Positions 1 to 6,012 of a stretch of 20,835 nt of DNA are shown piece after piece. Each line of letters starts with the position of its first letter. Position 1 is the first letter of the stretch. The stretch lies in NCBI GenBank assembly GCA_050013795.1, contig JBEKEO010000046.1, positions 1-20,835 of the forward strand, given 5' to 3'. A model generated the notes under the pieces. That model was not told where the DNA came from, searched no databases, and saw only the letters and a program-made list of their open reading frames with translations. Made by a program: the position numbers and the translations under genes. The stretch comes from CAWHOW01 sp050013795 (lineage in GTDB: Bacteria > Bacteroidota > Bacteroidia > Bacteroidales > CG2-30-32-10).

Positions 1-287
1 AAAGCGGAATCGCCGGTATTGCCGAACGAATGGAACCCGCCCAAGGGCGAGGTAAACTGGAAGTTCCTGAAACCGTTTCCCATAGTGGTATCTTCAATGT
101 TCATATCGCCGGTGCCGTTATATTCCTTTTCGGTAATTACTGTATCACCATTAACAATTTTCTCCGTCCTTATCTTTACATACGATTTGCTTTGAGGCTG
201 GTTATTGTTTTGGGCCGCAGCAGGGGAGAAGTGTAATGCGCATATCACCACCAAACCTGCTGCCGATAATATGATTTTCCTTTCCAT
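1..287 (-). CDS. Exported protein of unknown function, 3' end beyond the window
   Basis: The reading frame is open from an ATG at 287 to the left edge, giving 95 residues; the gene continues outside the window. The N-terminus is a clear Sec signal peptide: MERK, then a hydrophobic stretch (ILSAAGLVVICALHF), then SPAAAQ as the likely cleavage site, leaving a mature start near NNNQPQ. The mature part is polar and contains a strand-like segment, YVKIRTEKIVNGDTVITEKE, followed by a glycine- and phenylalanine-rich stretch (GNGFRNFQFTSPLGGFHSFG). Such segments occur in uncharacterised exported Bacteroidota proteins, but I do not recognise a named family. A good promoter box lies just upstream, and the start has no Shine-Dalgarno sequence, as usual in this phylum. 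The gene is divergent from the YVTN gene across the 21-bp repeat array. Function unknown. Confidence 0.75.
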   Translation of the reverse strand, partial: MERKIILSAAGLVVICALHFSPAAAQNNNQPQSKSYVKIRTEKIVNGDTVITEKEYNGTGDMNIEDTTMGNGFRNFQFTSPLGGFHSFGNTGDSA

Positions 288-312
288 AGCTAAGCATTTA
301 AAATTGACGATA

Positions 313-339
313 CAAAATTACATCAGCCACTACATGCAA
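313..339 (-). promoter_or_regulatory. Bacteroidota-type promoter for the leftmost minus-strand gene
   Basis: Read on the minus strand, 320-313 is TAATTTTG, an exact match to the Bacteroidota -7 consensus TAnnTTTG. A TTG at 339-337 stands 16 bp upstream of it, close to the usual spacing of the -33 element. This would start transcription about 15-20 nt before the ATG at 287. The match is by eye only. Confidence 0.5.
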
Positions 340-413
340 TTCTATAAAAATAAGTTAAGCTTGGTTAAAATATGTTAAGGCAAAAGCGTGAGGTTATTCA
401 ACTTTGTAGTGAA

Positions 414-668
414 ATTGGTCAATTTCGTTCTAAAAGTTGACTTTTTCGCTTAGAAATGCGAGTTTATCGAGCTTTGGGGTAAGCTTCTCGTGTTTTGAAG
501 CTTACCTCACAGGTTGAGAAGCTTACTTTTCAGGTCGTGAAGCTTACCTCCCGTTTCGGGAAGCTTACCTATAACCTTGTAAAACTTCACCCTTGTTCCG
601 ATAATTTTCAGTTTCGTTCTGATGCGTAATATTATCAGTCCGACACTTAACATTATCGCTCTGAGAAT
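414..668 (+). repeat. Degenerate 5' half of the 21-bp repeat array
   Basis: A 21-bp periodicity starts well before the clean copies. A TCG- or CA-like anchor recurs at 426, 447, 468, 489, 510, 531, 552, 615, 636, 657 and then 678 in the first clean copy, always a multiple of 21 apart. Four copies at 498, 519, 540 and 561 share the start AAGCTTAC, while those from 582 to 668 are transitional toward the AATACACA type. Several copies keep a short inverted repeat in the same register; for example TCCCG, TTT, CGGGA at 549-561. I see no credible gene here: the open frames on both strands exist because 21 is a multiple of three. Confidence 0.7.
479..505 (+). other. Strong stem-loop in the degenerate part of the array
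   Basis: GTAAGCTTC (479-487) and GAAGCTTAC (497-505) form a perfect 9-bp inverted repeat around a 9-nt loop. Its centre (492) falls exactly in the 21-bp register of the hairpins in the neighbouring repeats. No T-tract follows, so a simple intrinsic terminator is unlikely. Confidence 0.65.
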
Positions 669-983
669 GCACATTCTCACGCTGGGAATACACATTCTCA
701 TGCTGGGAATACACATTCTCATGCTGGGAATACACATTCTCACGCTGGGAATAAACATTCTCATGCTGGGAATACACATTCTCACGCTGGGAATACACAT
801 TCTCATGCTGGGAATACACATTCTCACGCTGGGAATACACATTCTCATGCTGGGAATACACATTCTCACGCTGGGAATACACATTCTCATGCTGGGAATA
901 CACATTCTCACGTTGGGAATACACATTCTCACGTTGAGAATACACATTCTCGTCTTGGGAATGCGCATTCTCGCCATGGGAAT
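669..983 (+). repeat. Tandem array of fifteen 21-bp copies with internal hairpins
   Basis: Fifteen uninterrupted 21-bp copies fill this stretch. The core is ATTCTCATGCTGGGAAT or ATTCTCACGCTGGGAAT, joined by ACAC. From 711 to about 920 the variable base alternates T, C, T, C, giving a 42-bp higher-order period. Each core can fold into a 7-bp stem with a 3-nt loop; the copy at 921-941 is a perfect inverted repeat (ATTCTCA, CGT, TGAGAAT). Copies differ mostly in the loop or at positions where G-U pairing is kept in plus-strand RNA. Long open frames on both strands are a by-product of the period. None has a convincing start, signal or termination, so I call this non-coding with moderate confidence. 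It sits in the divergent region between two exported-protein genes. Confidence 0.9.
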
Positions 984-1041
984 ATTCACATTTACTATAA
1001 TAAATTCACCTTTTTAAGTGATGCAGGAAAGAATAATGTTG

Positions 1042-1049
1042 TAATTTTG
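1042..1049 (+). promoter_or_regulatory. Candidate -7 promoter box before the YVTN gene
   Basis: TAATTTTG matches the Bacteroidota -7 consensus exactly and ends 19 bp before the ATG. No clear -33 TTG stands at the right distance; only a T-rich stretch at 1009-1015 is there. The box lies about 60 bp downstream of the last 21-bp repeat, so the array would be just upstream of the transcript rather than in its leader. Confidence 0.4.
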
Positions 1050-1068
1050 GGGAAATAATCAACCAAAC

Positions 1069-2316
1069 ATGAAAAAACTAATACTTCTATCAGCGCTTTT
1101 CCCTTTTACCTTTCTTCTTTCAACTGCCTTTGCGCAAACTGCCTATATAACAAATTCCGGTAGTAATACCGTTTCAGTTATTAATGTTGCAACCAATACT
1201 GTTACTGATACAATTGAAGTTGGTTCTGGACCTTGTGGTATATCTGTAAGCCCCGATGGAAGTAAGGTATATGTTACGAATTGGGGTGCTAATACAGTAA
1301 GTGTAATAAACACTGCTACCAATACTGTTTCGGCTACAATTACAGGGTTTGTTAATCCTTTGGGTGTATCTGTTAGTCCGGATGGAAGCAAGGTATATGT
1401 TACAAATGCAAATACTCCTGGTACTGTAAGTGTAATAAGCAGCGCTACTAATACTGTTTCGGCTACAATTACAGTTGATTCTGGTCCTTATGGCATATCT
1501 GTCAGCCCGGATGGAAGCAAAGTATATATTGCGAATTGTAATGCTACTGGTACTGTAAGTGTAATAAGCAGTGTTACCAATACTGTTTCGGCTACTATTA
1601 CAGTTGATTCTGGCCCTTATGGCGTATCTGTCAGTCCCGATGGTAGTAATGTATATGTTACGAATGAAAATTCTAATACAGTAAGTGTAATAAACACTGC
1701 TACCAATACTGTTTCGGCTACAATTACAGTTGGTTCTTTTCCTTTAGGTATATCTATAAGCCCCGATGGAAGCAAAGTATATGTTGCGAATGATAGCGAT
1801 AATACAGTAAGTATAATAAACAGTTCGACCAATACTGTTTCGGCTACAGTTACAGTTGGCGCTTATCCTGTAGGTGTATCTGTAAGCCCCGATGGAAACA
1901 AGGTGTATATTGCGAATTATGGTTCTAACACAGTAAGTGTTATAAATACTGCAACAAATACTGTTTCAGCTACAATTGCAGTTGGTTTTGGTCCGTTTGC
2001 ATTTGGAAATTTTATTTGGACTTATGGTGATGGAATTGCTCCGCAAAGTATGTTACCGGCAGGCATAGAGGTTTATCCTAACCCAACGAGCGGTAAATTC
2101 AAAGTCACAAGCCCCAAGGCCCAAATTCAAAGCCTGGAAGTTTACAATATAATAGGTGAAAAAGTGTACACAACAACTAACTACAAACCACTAACCACCT
2201 GCCTACCGGCAAGGCAGGCAAACGAAATAGACATTTCTTCTTTTCCGGCAGGAATGTATGTGGTGGAAGTGAAGACGGAAAAAGGGGTAGAGGTTAGAAA
2301 GTTTGTAAAGGAATAA
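1069..2316 (+). CDS. Secreted seven-bladed YVTN beta-propeller protein with T9SS type A sorting domain
   Basis: A 415-residue protein. Residues 1-22 are a Sec signal peptide ending AFA/Q. Seven repeats of about 42-43 residues follow (roughly 23-320), each with the pattern YVTN, NTVSVINTATNTVSATI, GVSVSPDGSKV. This is the YVTN family beta-propeller signature, and seven copies are enough to close one propeller. Residues about 335-415 form a type A T9SS sorting domain: EVYPNPTSGKF, then VEVYNIIGEKVY-like strands, ending SFPAGMYVVEVKTEKGVEVRKFVKE. The protein should be exported by Sec and then released or anchored at the surface by T9SS. YVTN propellers usually serve in binding or adhesion; the ligand is unknown. 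Blades are very alike at DNA level, so copy number could change by recombination. The sorting domain carries a palindromic insertion (residues about 377-384, CLPARQA). Confidence 0.9.
   Translation: MKKLILLSALFPFTFLLSTAFAQTAYITNSGSNTVSVINVATNTVTDTIEVGSGPCGISVSPDGSKVYVTNWGANTVSVINTATNTVSATITGFVNPLGVSVSPDGSKVYVTNANTPGTVSVISSATNTVSATITVDSGPYGISVSPDGSKVYIANCNATGTVSVISSVTNTVSATITVDSGPYGVSVSPDGSNVYVTNENSNTVSVINTATNTVSATITVGSFPLGISISPDGSKVYVANDSDNTVSIINSSTNTVSATVTVGAYPVGVSVSPDGNKVYIANYGSNTVSVINTATNTVSATIAVGFGPFAFGNFIWTYGDGIAPQSMLPAGIEVYPNPTSGKFKVTSPKAQIQSLEVYNIIGEKVYTTTNYKPLTTCLPARQANEIDISSFPAGMYVVEVKTEKGVEVRKFVKE
2198..2218 (+). repeat. REP-like palindrome inserted in a coding sequence
   Basis: CCTGCCT (2198-2204) and AGGCAGG (2212-2218) are perfect inverted arms around ACCGGCA. 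Elements of this GC-rich type recur in Bacteroidota genomes. Here it lies in frame inside the YVTN protein's sorting domain and encodes CLPARQA, breaking the usual run between the GEKVY strand and the final SFPAGMY strand. Confidence 0.6.
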
Positions 2317-2320
2317 AAAA

Positions 2321-2352
2321 GTAAGCAGTAGGCAGCAGCAGTAAGCAGCAGG
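2321..2352 (+). repeat. Short GTAAGCAG/GGCAGCAG direct repeat
   Basis: The unit GTAAGCAGTAGGCAGCAGCA (2321-2340) is followed by a partial second copy, GTAAGCAGCAGG (2341-2352). The 11-mer GCAGTAGGCAG (2325-2335) occurs again at 10300-10310, in the gap before the permease gene. I take it as an interspersed intergenic repeat; no terminator is seen in this 123-bp gap. Confidence 0.5.
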
Positions 2353-2394
2353 AATAGAATGAAATTAATAGAAACTAAGAAATTAGAAATTGAG

Positions 2395-2402
2395 TATCTT
2401 TG
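2395..2402 (+). promoter_or_regulatory. Candidate -7 promoter box before the 946-residue cargo gene
   Basis: TATCTTTG fits TAnnTTTG exactly and lies 37 bp before the ATG at 2440. No convincing -33 element is visible at the expected spacing. Confidence 0.4.
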
Positions 2403-2439
2403 AATAATTCAGCCATTAAACACTACAACAATTAATGTC

Positions 2440-5280
2440 ATGAAAAAGTTAATCCCCTTTTGCATTTTTCAATTTGCACTTTGCACCAGAAAAAGGGATA
2501 AAGGTGTAAGGTATAAAGGTATAAGGCGGACTGTGAAATTTCTCTATTTCCTTGTACCTTATTTCCTCTATACCCTATTCCTTTATACCTCTATACCCGC
2601 CTCCGCACAAACCCTTAATGTTCCAGCTCGCAGTACATCAGCAAAGTCGGGTAGCCAGTTTGCAACGTACATCTGGTCGATGAGCCTTACTAACAGGGAA
2701 AACGCTATTTATTCGGAAGTATTGAACGGTAATGTTCCTGATTTCATGAGGAACCTTGTTCCCGTTACTTCATCCGCCACCATAGGCCATACACTTTATA
2801 CAGCTATATATTATGTTCTTCCGGATTATACCGCCATCGGCTGCGATACCGATTATTTTCTATGCCCCATGACACCCCTGCTTGCGCAACGGATAGCCGA
2901 CCAGATAGGATGCACACTTCCGACACGAAAAATGGTGAATGATATATGGACTACTGCAACTGTTCATCTTGAGCCTTCCACTATTCCGCCTAGCGCTCAA
3001 ATGGTAACTGTTCCCATTTTTTACCAGGAAGACACTACTGTCTGGAAGCAAAGAAAAGCCGTGCTGGCAGCACATCCGCTGGGAGAGCTTGTAGGTGGAG
3101 ACAAGAAGGACGTTGTCATTTCAAATCATATTTATGGGAATCCTTCACCCGGCAGGGTTGTAATATATGGCTGGCATCATACAACGGGAGTGCCTATACA
3201 GCCTCTATACTGGGGGCATGAAAATACATATGCCGATTACAGCCATGGAATACGTTTTGTTCAGCTGGCTTGCACTTTGAATGGAAACGCAACTACTGTC
3301 AACAACATCCTGACATCAACTGCTCTCGATTCTGTATTGAGTGATGAAGGCAGCATTGCAGTGCCGCGTTATCCTGTTGCCGTTCCACAGGCAGTGACAC
3401 CTCTTTCATTTTGCGTTCTGCGTGAAGATTCAAGCAGCATACGGGTCATTGTTTCACCCGATTCATCTAATTATGCTTATGCAGTGCAACTCAGTAAAGA
3501 CGGACTTACATTTGACAGCAGCCAGTATTTCAGCGATACGAATTTTGTTATTACCAATCTGCATCCTGATTCTATTTATTATGTGAGGATAGCAGGTTAT
3601 AATGCTTTCGACACTTCTGCATGGTCGGAAGTGCTGGGAGCAACACCTTCATCGTTTCATGAGCGGGTGCTGTTTGTTGACGGGTTTAATCGTGTAATAA
3701 CAGGAAACACGTATAATTTTGTCCGACAGCATGGAAAAGCAATCTACAAGAGCGGTTATCTTTTCTCCTCTGCAACCAATGCTGCTGTGGTCAATGGATT
3801 GGTAAACCTTACAAATTATTCCATTGTTGATTATAACCTTGGAGAGGAAAGCACTGCTGATACAACATTCAGTCCGAGTGAGCAGGTACTTGTTTCAGCT
3901 TATCTGAATAATGGTGGAAAGCTTTTTGCTTCAGGCTCTGAGATAGCATGGGATCTGGATTATAAAGGCTCCACTTCCGACAAGGCTTTTTATCATAATT
4001 ATCTTAAAGCGCAATACCTGAGTGATTCGCCGAACAGCCAGCCTTCAACGTATTACAATGTAACAGCCGAGGCTGCACAATTTTTCAGCAACCTTCACCC
4101 TTTTAGTTTCGACAATGGCACGCATGGCACTTATAATGTAGCTTATCCCGATGCCATAACAGGGATCAACGGAGGAATAGATTGTTTTTATTATACCGGG
4201 CTTCCCACTAATTATGCAGGTGTTTGTTATACAGGTTTATTTCCTTCGGGAACAACGCAGGGAAAGCTTGTCAATCTCGGATTTCCTTTTGAGACCGTTT
4301 ACCCTGACTCGTCAAGTGATAAGCTAATGAGCAGGATTCTTGTATATTTCGAACCGCATCCTGATTCAGCAATAACAGTAGATGGGCAGACTGCTATTTG
4401 TCAGGGCGATTCTGTTTTACTTCAGGCAAATGCTGATTTTGGCTATACTTATCAATGGTATAAAAACAGCAGCATGATAGCTTTAGCTAATTCTTCATCG
4501 CTGACTGTTAAGCAAAGCGGCAATTATTCCGTCATGGTTACTCATAACGGTCAAAGCGCTGTTTCTTCAATTGTTACTATTACTGTCAATCCATTGCCTG
4601 ATGCATTTGCCGGGAATGACACTGCTATATGCGCCGGAAACCAGATAGTTTTAAATGCTTCCGGAGGCGTTAGTTATTCTTGGAATAATGGAGTTGTGCA
4701 GGGAGTTTCATTCACACCTGTTTCAACACAAACGTATATAGTTACTGTGACAGATGGGAACAATTGTTCCGCGACAGATAATGTTGTAGTCGTTGTTAAT
4801 ACTTTGCCGGCAACACCCTTAATTACTTTGGTTGGGCATAATCTTAGTTCAAGCTCTGCATATACTTATCAATGGTATGATTCAACGGGAGCAATTACGG
4901 GAGAAACACTTCAGATAATGACTCCATCCCATAATGGCATGTATTATGTAGTAGTTAATGATTCGGCAGGATGTTCAGCGCAATCGCTGCCTTATGATTA
5001 TACTGCAACATCTGTTGCTGCAACAACAGATGAGAATAAAATCTCTTTCTTATATGATTCGGATGCGGAGATCTTTTACCTAACCAATGCTTCGAAATCA
5101 TCCTATGATCTGCAGATTCGATTATTGGATGCAACAGGTAAATCAGTTATGTCAAGAAATATCTTTTTATCGTCCTTTCGTACAGAAGCCTTTAATTTGA
5201 AAGAAATTTCAGCGGGCATTTACCTAGTAAATATTCAAAATGATCAAATTGTTTTGTCAGGCAAGATATTTCATAAATGA
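2440..5280 (+). CDS. Large secreted multidomain protein with FN3, Ig/PKD-like and T9SS sorting domains
   Basis: A 946-residue secreted protein. After a peculiar N-terminus comes a domain at about 68-312 with conserved-looking motifs (LPTRKMV, DKKDVVISN, VVIYGWHH, YADYSHGIR); I know it only as part of uncharacterised secreted proteins. A fibronectin type III domain follows (about 315-404). Residues about 408-640 (VLFVDGFNR, LGEES, GGKLFASGSEIAWDLD) resemble the Rossmann-like domain of bacterial proteins often labelled golvesin-like or xanthan lyase. Three Ig/PKD-like domains follow (about 645-850), then a type A T9SS sorting domain (about 866-946, ending SAGIYLVNIQNDQIVLSGKIF). The mature start is probably after ASAQ, residue 57. 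The first 57 residues are odd: repeat-like DNA separates MKKLIPFCIF from a second hydrophobic stretch. A GTG at 2533 in frame would give a normal signal peptide (KFLYFLVPYFLYTLFLYT to ASAQ), so the true start is uncertain. Enzymatic activity unproven. Confidence 0.85.
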   Translation: MKKLIPFCIFQFALCTRKRDKGVRYKGIRRTVKFLYFLVPYFLYTLFLYTSIPASAQTLNVPARSTSAKSGSQFATYIWSMSLTNRENAIYSEVLNGNVPDFMRNLVPVTSSATIGHTLYTAIYYVLPDYTAIGCDTDYFLCPMTPLLAQRIADQIGCTLPTRKMVNDIWTTATVHLEPSTIPPSAQMVTVPIFYQEDTTVWKQRKAVLAAHPLGELVGGDKKDVVISNHIYGNPSPGRVVIYGWHHTTGVPIQPLYWGHENTYADYSHGIRFVQLACTLNGNATTVNNILTSTALDSVLSDEGSIAVPRYPVAVPQAVTPLSFCVLREDSSSIRVIVSPDSSNYAYAVQLSKDGLTFDSSQYFSDTNFVITNLHPDSIYYVRIAGYNAFDTSAWSEVLGATPSSFHERVLFVDGFNRVITGNTYNFVRQHGKAIYKSGYLFSSATNAAVVNGLVNLTNYSIVDYNLGEESTADTTFSPSEQVLVSAYLNNGGKLFASGSEIAWDLDYKGSTSDKAFYHNYLKAQYLSDSPNSQPSTYYNVTAEAAQFFSNLHPFSFDNGTHGTYNVAYPDAITGINGGIDCFYYTGLPTNYAGVCYTGLFPSGTTQGKLVNLGFPFETVYPDSSSDKLMSRILVYFEPHPDSAITVDGQTAICQGDSVLLQANADFGYTYQWYKNSSMIALANSSSLTVKQSGNYSVMVTHNGQSAVSSIVTITVNPLPDAFAGNDTAICAGNQIVLNASGGVSYSWNNGVVQGVSFTPVSTQTYIVTVTDGNNCSATDNVVVVVNTLPATPLITLVGHNLSSSSAYTYQWYDSTGAITGETLQIMTPSHNGMYYVVVNDSAGCSAQSLPYDYTATSVAATTDENKISFLYDSDAEIFYLTNASKSSYDLQIRLLDATGKSVMSRNIFLSSFRTEAFNLKEISAGIYLVNIQNDQIVLSGKIFHK
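2491..2600 (+). repeat. Inverted GGTATAAAGG repeat inside the 5' end of a gene
   Basis: GGTATAAAGG and variants are repeated directly at about 2495-2526, and the complementary pattern CCTTTATACC and variants at about 2550-2596. AGGTATAAAGG (2509-2519) pairs perfectly with CCTTTATACCT (2580-2590). The DNA before it (2461-2487) is also repeat-like (TGCATTTTTCAATTTGCAC). The element lies in frame in the N-terminal coding region of the 946-residue protein. Confidence 0.55.
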
Positions 5281-5316
5281 AAATATTATTAATTTCACAT
5301 CATCAATACACAAACT

Positions 5317-5901
5317 ATGAACGTAACAAACAACCTTAAATCAGTCCTGTTCATTACAGGAATTATAATAAGTGTATTTCTCATTTCTGCATGCAACGGT
5401 AAAAAAGATGAAACCGACAACAAGGGTAATAAGGTCCTTACCGAGAGGATACAATACGATGTGCTAATAAAAACTCCTGATCCCGATTTTGACTGGTGGG
5501 TGCAGAATATTGAAGGTTCGAAACGTGAATCATTTATTAAAACATTTCTTAAACTTGCTACCGATGGGAAAGTAAAAGCGTATGATTACTTTAACAACCC
5601 GCTGACAACGCAACAGGTAAAGAATATTGACAAAAGAGTTGATACGATAACTGTGCCAGATCCGAAAGACCCCTCGAAAAACAAAGACACCATTGTTAAG
5701 ACCGACCTCGATATACAAAGGATTACAAAGATTCGCTTCCTTGAAGAATGGTCGCTCGATGAAAAGAAAATGAGCTTCGACAAAAAGGTGGTTGGCTTAA
5801 TGCTGATGAAAGAAAATTATGACGAGAATGCTCAACTAAGAGGTTATTCCCCTCTTTTCTGGATATATTTCGACGACAGCTACCCTGCAAAGATGAAGTA
5901 A
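5317..5901 (+). CDS. GldN-like lipoprotein, possible T9SS accessory protein
   Basis: A 194-residue predicted lipoprotein. Residues 1-25 are a hydrophobic signal ending in the lipobox ISAC, with Cys26 as the lipidation site, followed by a polar linker (NGKKDETDNKGNK). The rest resembles the conserved region of GldN/PorN: a helix with a VKAYDYFNNPLTTQQV motif, then VDTITVPDPKDPSKNKDTIV, then a strand pattern RFLEEWSLDEKKMSF, GLMLMKENYDE, and the end RGYSPLFWIYFDDSYP. GldN is a periplasmic ring component of T9SS that works with the lipoprotein GldK. GldN is usually longer (about 300 residues, from memory), not lipidated, and encoded in gldKLMN; here it stands alone, 36 bp after a T9SS cargo gene. 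I infer a paralogue tethered to a membrane. The match is from remembered motifs, so the family call is moderate. Confidence 0.6.
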   Translation: MNVTNNLKSVLFITGIIISVFLISACNGKKDETDNKGNKVLTERIQYDVLIKTPDPDFDWWVQNIEGSKRESFIKTFLKLATDGKVKAYDYFNNPLTTQQVKNIDKRVDTITVPDPKDPSKNKDTIVKTDLDIQRITKIRFLEEWSLDEKKMSFDKKVVGLMLMKENYDENAQLRGYSPLFWIYFDDSYPAKMK

Positions 5902-5985
5902 AGAATTTGTTCAATATTATTTTCGTCCGATACATTGCTATAAGCCACCTTTAGTTATTTCTTTATACAATATTGATTAATTATT

Positions 5986-5993
5986 TAATTTTG
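5986..5993 (+). promoter_or_regulatory. Candidate -7 promoter box before the beta-barrel gene
   Basis: TAATTTTG matches the Bacteroidota -7 consensus and ends 19 bp before the ATG at 6013, the same spacing as before the YVTN gene. No proper -33 element was found. Confidence 0.4.
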
Positions 5994-6012
5994 CTTCAAA
6001 TCTTGCAGCATT

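Noticed and set aside
669..983. CRISPR array
   Set aside because: The repeats are 21 bp and directly abutting, with no unique spacers, and there are no cas genes in the window.
507..1017. Long overlapping open frames on both strands with heptad repeats (such as MCIPSMR, ENVYSQH, HILMLGI)
   Set aside because: All follow from a 21-bp period free of stops. They lack signal peptides, plausible starts or matching codon use, and several frames are open at once, so none was called as a gene.
2321..2352. Terminator after the YVTN gene
   Set aside because: The stretch is a direct repeat, with no stable inverted pairing and no following T-tract.
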